From the NCBI GenBank assembly GCA_022749755.1, contig CM040445.1:558001-622000 (forward strand): a stretch of DNA of 64,000 nucleotides. Direction: 5' to 3'. Source of the stretch: Azadirachta indica (lineage: Eukaryota > Streptophyta > Magnoliopsida > Sapindales > Meliaceae). The notes under the pieces are model-generated. The model was not told where the DNA came from, ran no database searches, and was given only the letters and a program-made list of their open reading frames with translations. Of this stretch, positions 9,890-21,575 are shown piece by piece (the first letter of the stretch is position 1; each line of letters starts with the position of its first letter). The position numbers and the translations under genes are program-made.

Positions 9890-12690
9890 AGTGACTCCTC
9901 GATAATCAATATCACACATTGTTAGAGATAATATTTTTAAAATATGTAATTTATACACTCTTTAAAATAAATAAAATTAATATTTTTTATATCTAATATA
10001 AAAAAATTTTAATTTAATATTAATATATATAAGTGTCACATATACAAGAGAATTAAAATTATAAATAATAAAATAAAATAATTCGTAATAAATTAATTAA
10101 AATTAAATTTTTTTAATTAAATATTATTAGTGTAATTCATTAATATTAATATTAAAAATATAATAATTTTATTTGAATTATAAATGTAATAATATTATAA
10201 TGGAAGTACTTTATATAATATAATTATATAAGATTAAATCAAATATAGTTTGAATTCTCATATAAATTCCGTTATTAACTGAAAATTTAAATAATGTCAA
10301 TAGATGATCATATGCAGTTCAATCTTAATCCTAAATAATCATAAATTTCTATTTATGTTATTGAGTCTCCTAAATAATCATAAATTTCTATTTATGTTAT
10401 TGAGTCTTTTGAGTTACTTGTTAAGGTTTATTCTAACAATAAACTCAACACTTGTATTTTAGAGATTTAATAAAATAAATAGGTAAAAATATGACATATA
10501 AATATAGTATCAATTTCTTCCTATTGGAAGTCAGAAAAATAGTTCCTTTAAGTGTTAATTTTGAAATTGAACAGTTTGATCGCTCAATTTATAACTGATT
10601 TACAAATTAACTATTCAATGAAGAATGAATGGAACTCAAGAATAAAAATATAATTAAAGAAGTAAAACGAAAAATTGACCTAATTCTAATTATAAACCAT
10701 TTATGGAGGATTGATTGCCTATAATGATTATATCAATAGACTGCTCAAAATTTTCTAAATAAAATATATTTATAATTTTAGTAGTTCAATTTCAAACTTT
10801 TAGTAAAATAATACTAAAATTAATAAATTAGATTAATTAATTAAAGAATTTAATTAATTATATAAATTTATTGAAGCTTGAAATTATAGGTTCATAGATC
10901 CCTAATATCACCTCTTATATTAGTGCAATAAATAATATAATGAATAAAATTATTACATTGGATATTTATATGTCTAGAAAATAGTTTTCTAAACTATATA
11001 TTTGGATTTAATTAATTAATTAGTAAGATATTTTAAGAAAAATATCTTTCATTAATATCCAAATAATTTAATTTAAAAAATTAAATGGATAAATTCTCAT
11101 AAAAATATTTATCCTTTTCATGGTCTGTTTTTAATATTATTTTTGAATTAATTAGAATTTCACTTCTATTAGAAGTTATTTTACAAATTTAATTAATTAA
11201 TAAATGTATGTTATTAATTAGATTATTTTATTTTAATTGAAATTATTTTAATAAAAAATATTACTTATATTAGAAGTTGTATTACATATTTAATTAATTA
11301 ATAAATGTTATTAATTAATTCAATTCAATTCTAATTAAAATTATTTTAATTAAAATACAACTGATATAAAAGAAACATAAAGGGTGGCGAAAAAAAGAGT
11401 TTTGTCTTTTAACATATTAAAAAAAATTTAATTTTTTCTAAACACCATTGTATTAAAAAAAAGTTTATTATATTAAAAAAAAAAGACTCATTAACTATTG
11501 GTGAAGAAAATTTTATAGTTAAAGTAATTTAAAAGTATTAAAAGGCATATATTCTTTTTAATCTTTTTATTTATATTAAAATCATATGCTTATATAAATT
11601 TTATATCTATCTTGACTTAATTTTTTGTTATTTATTTGATAAAATTTTTTACTCACACATGATATACACGATGCCGATCCATCTCATGTACAAATCACAT
11701 ATGCTTGAAAATGAGTGGCCAATCGGAAGTTATGTAATAAAGTAAGATTGAGAGATTTCAATATTTTAATTTTGAAAAAGCATTAATTGTCACCCTTGGA
11801 CCGACTACTATACCAATCTTTTAGAAATCAAGCAAATAAGCATATAATAGGTGTCACTTTGGACCCCAAGAGAGAGGAGACTGTCGAACTGTGGGGACTA
11901 GTGTCATGGACAGGCTGACAATTAACATTCACTTGCTAATTTTGGAGCAAGAACACTTATTTCAAACAACATTAACAGATAACACATCACTTGGGATAGA
12001 ATAATATTTCGGAGTAAATCGATTCCCATATCCGGAGGTCATCATTTTTACTACAACTCCAAATTGACTAACCCTACACAAATAATCCATGTTTTGAGGA
12101 AATAAATTAATGTACATGACGATAAGCTAGCGCCTATAAATTAATGCATATTAAAAACAATCAATTTCTTCAACCAAGCCTATACGTACGACATAAAATT
12201 CACATCAATATTAATATTAATCCTCTAACGCTTATTTTATGTATACAAGTGAATTATGATAATACAATTAATAATTATCATATATTATAAAACAGACCAT
12301 GAAATTCACACGACAAGAAAATAAAATATATATTATTTTATATACACATATTTGAATTCTGATCATGAATATACATTTTATAAAACAAAACATGAAATTC
12401 ACATGTATATGGTATTTTATATAAACACACAATCCTTTTAGGTTTAATATAATACAAAATCTTATTCTAAATATCCGATAGAATTTTATTAGAACTAATA
12501 ATATTATAAGTAACGCGGTGGGGCTGTCCTGTTGTGTACTGAGCACGTTCTGATCGACAACTTCTATTACGAAAGTAACAACTCACTTCAAATTTATCAA
12601 AGCCTTACCAATTACAACACAATCACACTTCCCATATATATATATATATATATATATTATTATACATGGACTACCAAACCTAGACATCCC
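9890..12690. other. AT-rich intergenic DNA upstream of OCT
   Basis: Mostly A+T sequence. A perfect tandem duplication of about 40 bp containing TCCTAAATAATCATAAATTT lies at about 10330-10405. Near-duplicate TTAGAAGTT-AATTAATTAATAAATGT blocks occur at about 11160-11210 and 11260-11310. No coding evidence; small reading frames here look random. Confidence 0.45.
12634..12658. repeat. (TA)n microsatellite
   Basis: Uninterrupted TA dinucleotide run about 190 bp upstream of the OCT leader. Confidence 0.9.
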
Positions 12691-12720
12691 ATTAACATTG
12701 TCTCTTGTTCAACATCGCCT

Positions 12721-12820
12721 ATAATCAACGGCTGCAAAAGCCTCCACGTGTCACACCATCAACACTCCATCTTTTTCTAGAACAGCAAGATGACAACCAT
12801 ACCCTCGCTTTATCTATATA
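12721..12820 (+). promoter_or_regulatory. OCT core promoter with G-box/ABRE and TATA-like element
   Basis: CACGTG at 12745-12750 sits within CCACGTGTCA, an ABRE/G-box type bZIP site. A TATATA lies at 12815-12820, about 130 bp before the ATG at 12950. The block is conserved in the duplicate at 9610-9760, which supports its being a functional promoter unit, although the G-box core differs there. Abscisic-acid or stress control is inference from the motif class only. Confidence 0.5.
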
Positions 12821-12949
12821 GACTCTTGTTCTCTTGATTATCTCTCTATATATATATATACATGTATATAGACATTACAAAACATCCGCCATCTTGACGC
12901 AAGAGCTACAAACCAAATATCAGTAGCCCATAACATTAAATAGCCAAAG

Positions 12950-14265
12950 ATGAGATCCAAGCCAGCTTCGGATCCCGGAGACGACAAATCTTTACGGTTA
13001 CCGCTCCTCCCTCCGTCAAAAAAGCCAGAAACCAAGCCGGAGAAGCTCCTGATAGATGACATGCTATCTAAATACTGCGGCGAGTTCGGGCCGTGGCAGC
13101 TGCGCCATTTTGTTTTGACTAGCCTTGCTTGGGCGCTGGAGGCGTTTCATACGATGGTCATGATTTTCGCCGACCGGCAGCCGGAATGGAAGTGCCTCGG
13201 GCCGGGATGTGACCCCTCGGGGAAAAACATATGTGGGTTAGAACCTGGTTCGTGGACTTGGACTGGCGGTGCCGATCGCTCGACGGTGGCACAGTGGGGG
13301 CTCATTTGTGAAGAAAAGTATAAGGTTGGACTTGTCCAGGCCTTGTTTTTTTGTGGCTGCATGATTGGTAAGTTTTTCCAGTTCCTTCTCTGTTCTGTTA
13401 ATTTATATTAATATTAATATCAGAACTTATCATGTTGATGTGAAATTAAGATATTTTCTTAAAAGTTTAGAAACGCAAGGACATGGAGAGACTGGGTGGG
13501 TTAGATTCAAACTTCAAAGTATATATATATATATACACACACAAATTTATATATAAATTTTATATGATAAATTTCACGTGTGTTGTTCTTTGATTTATTC
13601 AATGAAATCTAATTTTAGTTGGTATATAATTTAATTTATATTAGCGGAGATGAAGACAAATACAGCAGACACAGCCAAAAAGGGTGGTCTAAGTTGGCTG
13701 GCCCTTGGTATTCGGAGATTTTCATTCACACACTTGTCTTAGCAAGACATGTATCACCTAACTTAGTCTGACTCATGGGATAGCAAAAGCTTTTCGTTTA
13801 CGAGACCTGGTTTTTAGTTCCCACCATGGACATCCAGCTTCTTAATGGTCTTAAGAGTTAATAGTCTTACTCTTCAAGAGTAAATCCCTCTTTCTGGGTC
13901 GCTGAAATTACAGGAAAACATAAGTCAAAATTGGTGCTGTATAATTTGCAGCTTAATTTGATTAATTAGGATCAGAAAGATGCCAGCTTGTTGTCAACTA
14001 GGATATCAATCTGCATTTAATATTAACAAAGATAATAACTCCACGTGATTAGCTGCTGTCGATTTACTTCAATTCAACTTAAGAAAGAAAAATCAAATTA
14101 GATTATTTAGACTAGAATCCAAATTCCAAGGCTGTTTAACAGGTTTCTAGGCTATTAGCTTGTGGGTCCGAAGTTCAATAATTATAATTATCTTGTTGAT
14201 GCTTTAATTGATTGTCTTATGATATACGGATCCAATGGGCAGCATGTGTGTCTACTTACTTTGTA

Positions 14266-14308
<43 letters not shown>

Positions 14309-16710
14309 TGATTGAAGTTTATCCTGAGCTGCAAGTTGGAATATTCTATTTTGTATGGGATTTGCTATGGTCCAAAATCTTCGTCATTAAAGGTCAGGAT
14401 AGCTTTGAGAAATTTGTGTTCAATTCCTCTCCTTCCTATCTTATTTTTGACTTGTTCTTCTTCATTGGAGTGCTTTTGTTTTCTCTCTGACCGATTCTTT
14501 CCGGAACAGAATGTTGTTAAAAAGTTATGAATTCCAAATTACTTTACTACTTTTTCAACGTAAGAAAATGACTAATTATGAAAAGTGCTGTTTGTAACAA
14601 GCACGTCTTTGGAATTAGAGATTGTGTATTACCCTTGAACTAACTCAGGAAAACTATCTTGTGAAATAAAATCAGAATTATTTTTTCTCGTACCACATTT
14701 AAAGTTCTTTTTTTTTTTAAATTTTAAAAATGAATTTTTTGTATTCTTTTTCTAAATTCTGTTTTGGGAGCTGAACATTCGCTCTTCACAGAGTGAATTA
14801 ATTATGTATTTTTAAATGTCATGCTCATATATTCTATAATTTTTTTTTCTTTTTTGGAAGGAAAGAAAAGGAAAAAGAATGGCTAGAAACGTGATGGTTT
14901 TTAGATATTATTAAAAGACAAGTCTCTCATTTAATGGTGCGATTGCGGAAAGTAAACACTAAAAGCATATGAGAGTCACATGTAAACACAAATATATAAG
15001 TATGTAGCTGATACAAATGATTTCCAGACAAGGGCGGGTTTGTTTTTTATGCTTAGAATTTCTCCTAAGCTTTAAGACCTTTCTCGAGTTCACAACTCAT
15101 ATGTCTTTCCGGAATTAATACTTTTTTGTGCTGGTAATAATGTAATCCACTATCAAACATTTCATCTAGTCCCCGCCTGTCTTAGTTTCCTTCATATACA
15201 TAAAGCTAAAAGCGATCACGTTGAATTGTTCATGTGGGTCGTCATTACAAAGCGTTATGGCCTGCATGCTTCCATATGATAATTATAGTTTAGAGTTTTT
15301 TCTTTGCACATGAAGAACATATGATATTTTATCTGTACAAGACTAATTAAGTAATGATGTTATAGCATGGTAACCAACAAAAATATGTAATTAGGCATAT
15401 AATTATAATATATATGTGGTCTGGAATGAACTGTTCATTAATTAATTATGTAAAACTTGTCGGTTTAAGCAGTTCAATTAGCTTCTCAAAAAAAAGGGAT
15501 TAAGAGAAAAGATTGAAGTCGTGTTGTATTTTCAGGTGCCGGGGTATTTGGACATCTATCAGACTCGCGGCTGGGAAGAAAAGGTTCTTTAACAGTGGTT
15601 TGCATATTGAATGCCGTTTTTGGTTTCTTAACATCATTTTCACCGAATTACCCAACCTATCTTCTACTCCGGGTACTTACCGGTTTCAGTACCGGAGGTG
15701 TTGGGCTTTGCGCGTTCGTGCTTGCCACAGAACCCGTTGGCCCAACAAAGCGCGGTGTTGCTGGCATGTCTACATTCTACTTCTTTTCAACAGGAATAGC
15801 CATACTCTCGGGCATAGCTTACACTTTTCAAACTTGGCGTGCTCTTTACATTGCTTCTTCAATCCCCTCCATTTTGTTCCTTGTCATTATTATGCCTTTC
15901 CTCCCCGAGTCTCCTAGATGGTTCCTCGTTCGTGGTAAAGTAAATGAAGCTATGAAACTCATGCGCACAATTGCCAAATCTAACTGCCGCAACCTGCCTG
16001 ATGGGGTTGTTCTCGCACTTGATGATGAAGAAGAAAACGATGCTTCAAATGATAACCAGAATTACGACGAAGAATTGACAACAAAAGAAGCAATAACAGG
16101 TTCCCTCATAGATGTAATCAAGTCGCCGATCACTCGTAAACGCTTGTACTTAGCTGTAGCCATTAACTTCTTGTGCTCGGTCGTCTACTATGGCCTTAGC
16201 TTAAATGTTGTCAATCTCCAAACCAATCTTTACCTCAACGTGCTCCTCAATGCAGTAGCAGAGATGCCAGCATTCACCATTACAGCACTTTTGTTGGATA
16301 AATTCGGAAGGAAGCCATTGGCAATAGGCACTCTTTGGTTCAGCGGATTTTTCTGCTTACTGGGTTGCTTGATAAAATCCGACGGAATATGGAAAGTAGT
16401 GAGAATGATTTGTGGCGTTCTAGGAATCTTTGGGATGGCTGGTACTTACAATTTGCTATTCATATACACCACGGAGTTGTTCCCAACAGTGGTAAGAAAT
16501 GCAGCGCTAGGGTGTGCAACACAGGCGGCACAGATGGGAGCCATATTGGCACCGTTTGTGGTGGTTTTGGGTGGTTCCTTGCCTTTTGCGGTGTTTGCAG
16601 CGTGTGGTGGTGTTTTGGGAGGGGTGTTTGCATTTTACCTACCGGAAACGTTGAACAAGCCGCTATACGACACAATGGCCGGAATGGAGGAGGGAGAAGC
16701 TGATGTCTAA
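12950..16710 (+). CDS. Organic cation/carnitine transporter (OCT4-like, MFS)
   Basis: Two exons, 12950-13367 and 15536-16710 (GT/AG, split Gly codon), give 530 residues, close to the 510-540 of plant OCT proteins. These are 12-helix major facilitator carriers moving organic cations such as carnitine or polyamines, typically at the plasma membrane or tonoplast. The N-terminus is cytosolic. The first helix segment contains AWALEAFHTMVMIFAD, followed by a Cys/Trp-rich loop (EWKCLGPGCD). The MFS loop motif GHLSDSRLGRKG directly follows the splice site. PESPRWFL follows helix 6, DKFGRKPL is the second MFS loop motif, and TTELFPTVVRN is near the C-terminus. The 2.17-kb intron contains a TG/TA microsatellite. 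The start gives MRSKPAS and is the first ATG in frame. The closest Arabidopsis paralogue seems to be OCT4, from memory. Confidence 0.93.
14264..14305. repeat. Compound (TG)n(TA)n microsatellite in OCT intron
   Basis: A TG run followed directly by a TA run inside intron 1 of the transporter gene; likely polymorphic. Confidence 0.9.
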
Positions 16711-17150
16711 GCTGCTGTTAAGTACTGTTTCGTTTTAGCAGGCAGAAAAAGGTCTGTTGGTGAGAATTTTCAAGAATGAGTTTCCTATTTTGGTTGTTCT
16801 CCTGAATTTGAAATTCACCAGTGGAATGGAAATAACCGAAACATTTACTCTGGGAAGCAATTTATCAAAATATCGTTTACCTTGCATTCCTAATTTGGAC
16901 ATAATGCTTATCATTCAGGACAAAACACAAAGCTGCGAAGATCAGGAACTGTTTAATGAAGCCGACGTTACTGGGCTTTTGAATGGACCAAACTACTTCG
17001 TCACAAAGCGCCTGACCTCTTTTCCTGTTAATTGTCCTCATAAGCCTGTAAACTTGGGCTTTCAGATACCCAACTCTTTGTTCAAACAGCTTACGTAGTT
17101 TTCAATGCAGAAAAATGAGAAGTGACCTGTAAATAATTATATCATTTTAA
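16711..17150 (+). other. Probable OCT 3' untranslated region
   Basis: Sequence of exon-like composition continues for about 390 bp after the OCT stop before dropping to AT-rich DNA. It contains an open frame to 17098 (about 113 codons starting near 16757) with no recognisable domain. I treat it as 3' UTR because it is collinear with and immediately downstream of the gene. Confidence 0.4.
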
Positions 17151-18205
17151 AAATATTTTTCCGTATATAATTATTTGAATTATTAAATAAAAAAATTATC
17201 ATTTTAACTTGGACCAAAAATGAAAAATTATAACTAAATTAATATGTTCAGTTTCAGTTCAAGTAATCCTTGCGACATTGGTTTAGTTCAGCTTAATTTA
17301 TTTTCTAAGAACTGAATCCTTTTGTAAGTAGATTAATTTTTCTTTTAGCATTTTGGATATTAAGCTCTTCACTTTAATTTTTTGCTATTCTTTTTATTTA
17401 AACAATCAGGTTGATGACCATTTTCCTCTCATTTAGAATTTATTTTCGTCGTGTAAATATTTTCCCTTTCATTTTGAATTTTTATATTAAATTGTTATTG
17501 TTGTAATAGCCATATTTATGACTATTTCTCATTTCTAGTAAATATTACCATTTTTGCTTATCCTTTTCATGCTCTTTACTGTATATTTTGATGTAAATAA
17601 ATTGATTTTAGGGTTTTGAATCATATGATGTGGAGAAAATACAGGAAACTCAGATGAAAAAATTAAGCAGTGAAATTGGAAGCAAATATATTATTATGAA
17701 TAAAAAACCGGAATTTAATTTGATGATAATCAAGCAGAGGATTTGAAGAGATGGAAGTGATGAAGATTTTTGTAGAGAACTTTGAAGAATTTCAGTTGCA
17801 TGTACAAGTCATATAAAGAAAGTTTCATAGGCGTCATTACGTAATGTAGTTCCAACTTACAAATATGCTTTCGTAACGAAAAGTCAACGAAAATCGTCCC
17901 TGGGTCAGGTGGTATATGATATGTGTAGTTACAAATTCCCAATTATGTGCATATATTAAAATACAATAATTAACCCATTGTTTGTAGAGACTTAAGGACC
18001 TTAATTCAGTTGATGAGAAGTTGGCAGTTCATTGCTAGTAAAAATTTAACTATTACATTAGCTACTTCATCATAATATAGAAATTTACATTACTCAAATT
18101 ATGCATAAGAATTAAACATATAGCACTAAATATTTACATATACAAATAAATATATATGTATAAATCCAATCACAGGCTTTGAGTGACTTGGAAAATCTAG
18201 ACTCA
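17151..18205. other. AT-rich intergenic DNA
   Basis: No gene recognised. It separates the plus-strand transporter from the minus-strand small gene and probably holds the 3' flanks of both. Confidence 0.45.
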
Positions 18206-18913
18206 TCAAAACATGAATGGAGTCGGAGAGAACGCTGGAATGAAGGTTGGTATTGGACTACTTTTCCTGAAAAGAGAAAGTAAAAAATTATCCAGTTAAT
18301 TAAAAGGTTGTTAAATAGAAATCCAAATAAAACAAACTGCTAAAAAAATTAATAATTTTACACACCAATTAACGCATATATAATTAGCCAAATATTCGTT
18401 AATATGAATATTTAATATCAGCCATGTGAAATGGGATAATTAAGGACGGCTCGATTTTATCTCTCGCCACCTCCGACAACACACAGTATTCCAACGACAA
18501 AACAAAAAGAAAACATCAGAAAAGCAAACGGTAACCGAAGTACGTAAAACAGAAAAACCGAACACAACTTACCCGAAATCCTTGCTATAACTACGAACAC
18601 GAACTCTGTCTCGGTTAAATCCCCCGCTCTTCCTATTCACAATTCTCTCCGCTTCGGTTTTCTGACTTTTCTCCTTCTCCAACACAAAAACGTTGTCCTC
18701 CGAAATCGAACATAACGACGGCGTCCACTCATCCGTCCGCCCCCCTCCACCACAATCACCAGCGCCATTTCTTCCCCTTCTCCTCCGCCGATAACTCCGC
18801 CGTACTACCGGTACCAAGGAATTCGTGTCGGACGGCCTCTCAGGGACCGTATTGGCGCCACCGCATGATCCATGGCACCCACAACACCAAACGAGCTCCG
18901 AGAAGAACTTCAT
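18206..18913 (-). CDS. Small conserved plant protein of unknown function
   Basis: Two exons on the minus strand: 18913-18573 (donor GTAAGT) and 18266-18206 (acceptor TTTTCAG), joined through a split Gly codon, give 133 residues. The start MKFFSEL is followed by a Cys/Gly-rich segment (WCCGCHGSCGG), an Arg-rich patch (RRSYRRRRRGR), WTPSLCSISEDN and a C-terminal SYSKDFGKSSPIPTFIPAF ending PTPFMF. I recall the W-P-SL-ISED and PAFSPTPF blocks from unnamed short plant proteins but know no function. There is no signal peptide or membrane segment. The Arg patch could serve nuclear targeting, which is inference. The transcript probably begins near 18960-19050, where CT/AG-rich leader sequence lies. 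Confidence 0.75.
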
Positions 18914-19059
18914 CTGTAAAGTTTCTGAAACAAGCGGAACGACGCGACGGACAGAGAGAGAGAGATAGAGAGGCTCTCCACTCGTTCGTTTGGTTTTGGT
19001 TGTGGGTGATGGTATTTTTACCGTTGTGTGGATATTAGCAGTCGAAGTCGTCGTTTGGT

Positions 19060-20358
19060 GTTCATTATTTATAGGAAAAAAAATTAATTTATATGATTAA
19101 TAAAATTCAATAAATTCGGTTTTTTCAAAGCATAAGAACGCCCTTCATTTTCGGGACTATTACGAAAATGGGACGAATGATGGAGTCATTCCCCAGCGGG
19201 GCCCATCGGTCTTCTTTCTGTCTTTTCAGTTCTTTTAGTTTCGTTTTCCAATTTGTAATTGAACACGATTTTCAGCTATCTTTATAATGATAATTTCTAA
19301 AATATTTATATGTGGCTTGTGATTTACCCCAAATCTTATTATTAAGTTATATATTAAATGTTTTTCAATCAATTAACTCTTTTTTCTTATAATATAAAAT
19401 GTAGTGGCTCATATTAATTTAATAAAATTTTCGTATATAGTTAATATATAATTTAATTAAATATAATATATGACGTGAAGCGCATTGGCCATGGCAAACT
19501 CCAATTCCTATGCTGCTTTTAAGTTAAAAATTTTATTAAGTTTTTTTTGAAAAAAAATGTTATAGGCAATATGGTTGAGTCCACTCAACCCATTGGGAAT
19601 TAATCAATAAAAGATTAGTGGAATTAATCATATGTTGATGTTGACAATGATTGCAAATTAAGGTTTCAATCAAATTGATGTGATTTAAGTTTTTTTTTTT
19701 TTTTTTTTCAATTATTAACAAAGATTCACGATTTCAAATTTAACAAATTAGAGAGAAATATGTACATTTATCTATACATAAGGTCTCTCTTCGCATTAGT
19801 CACTATTACTGCTTTGTTAACAAGACGGGTAGGTAATTAATTTATAAGAATGAGTGGTCAAGTTGTCACTACATAAAGTTAATTGTATTTAAAATTGGAT
19901 TTATTTTGTTTAATTGTCTTCATGGACAATCTACTCACTCAACTACCAACAAAGTTAAAATTATATATAAAAAAAATTATGTATTAACCCATAATAGAAA
20001 AATTAAAAAAATCAAACTTTTAATTCATTTTAATTATATTTAATATTGTTGTCTTTAATTGAATTTTTAAAAGCATACAACTAAAAATATCTTTTAAACA
20101 TTCGTTAATTTTTAATAATATCTATTTTTATGCTTAAATTGAATAATTTTATTCCGTAATTGTTATGATTTTAAAATGACAATATATACATCAATCTTGA
20201 TAGATGGAAGTGACATGATTTCCATTAATTTCGTAGAATTTCATTAATATTGATAATAGGAATTGTATAAAAATTGTATCAATTATTCCAAAAAGCAAAT
20301 AAAAGTAACAGCAATTTATTATGCAACGAGAATCTCATCTGACTATGGGAGTAACGGT
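19060..20358. other. AT-rich intergenic DNA
   Basis: No gene recognised; contains homopolymer T/A runs (for example near 19690-19710) and nothing with coding structure. Confidence 0.45.
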
Positions 20359-20366
20359 ATTTTGGA

Positions 20367-21543
20367 GGGGTATTATCACTTTTCTTTTCCCCTGAGGTTT
20401 GATGATTTATCACTTAGATGGGAGCAAATCCAAAAATAGGCACTTACCTACCCTCTTAACACCTCTCGCTACAAGAATTTAACAAAATCTTATGCAATTA
20501 CCGATTTATCCTTCTCTAAACAAATAGAAGTCCAATAATTCAATATTAAAATTAAAAACAAGGTAAAACCCCTAATTTATAATTTTTAATGTGATTCACT
20601 GAAGAAATCGAAGTTATGGGAGCCATGCCGCCATCGCCGATCGTACATGTTGAACATCAAGTTGCTGTCATATCTTGCTCAATCTTCTCTCAATTTTTGT
20701 TCCCTTCTCATCTATAGATGGAAATTGAAAACCTCTGCCAAAGTTTAACTTAGTTTGGTAGTCTTGCTAAGCTTTCATATCTCAAAAGACGCACACCAAG
20801 TATTTGTATTTGTGGTAATGTCAATGTACTGAACGAGGATGACGAATTGGATGGGATATATAACCAAAGAGCCACCCACTACCAACTAGCTAGAGAGAAA
20901 GAAAGAGAGTAGTTTATTATTTATTTTGAATTACAAGAAAGAAAGAATAAGTTGCTTCTAACCTTTGGAGGTTAGACCATATCCACACAAATCTTTAACT
21001 CCTGCAGATCTTGTTCCACCTTTACTTGATCATCTACATCACTGTTATGCTTCATTTTTCAAGATATTTTGTGTTTGTATTTGTGTTGCAACATATGAAG
21101 GGATTGAACAAGAATATAGTAATGTTTCCACAAAAGCTGAACTATGATGATTAGACAAGTGATATGAAAGGAGGCTTGTCTTCAGTGTGGTGGTGCTGTC
21201 AAGAGGATGATGATGAGATGAGAAAGGTAGTTGGATGGATAGGTGGTGCAATGATCTGAGATGAGACTTGCCTTAGACGCGGGGTGATGTGAAGAGGACA
21301 TCGACGAGATAAGGATGATCGATTATATCAAAGGGTTGAGGATGACGATGAATAGGGAATAATTGAATATATTTTCTTATTTTCTTTTTTTTTTTATTTG
21401 ATTAAATGACCGAAACACCCTCTATTTTGCTATGTCAATTAACGGTGTGAAAACGCTAGGGGAGGTAAGTGCCTATTTTTGGATTTATGCCCATCTAAGT
21501 GATAAATCGTCAAATCTCAAAGGAAAAAAGTGATAATACCCGG
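20367..21543. mobile_element. Non-autonomous TIR DNA transposon (1177 bp)
   Basis: Left end GGGGTATTATCACTTTT and right end (reversed) CCGGGTATTATCACTTTT begin terminal inverted repeats of about 95 bp. The arms share GATTTATCACTTAGATGGG and AATCCAAAAATAGGCACTTA. The element is flanked by the perfect 8-bp duplication ATTTTGGA at 20359-20366 and 21544-21551. The interior has no transposase frame. Eight-base duplications suggest hAT, while long terminal repeats suggest a Mutator-like family with an 8-9-bp duplication; I cannot decide. A related orphan terminus lies at 8333-8416. Confidence 0.85.
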
Positions 21544-21555
21544 ATTTTGGATTTT

Positions 21556-21575
21556 ATATATATATATATATATAT
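21556..21575. repeat. (TA)n microsatellite
   Basis: TA run next to the right target duplication of the TIR element. Confidence 0.85.

Noticed and set aside
12838..13362. Minus-strand open frames opposite OCT exon 1
   Set aside because: They are antisense shadows of a clear transporter exon.
20965..21251. Small frames within the TIR element as transposase remnants
   Set aside because: No transposase motif; the element is non-coding.
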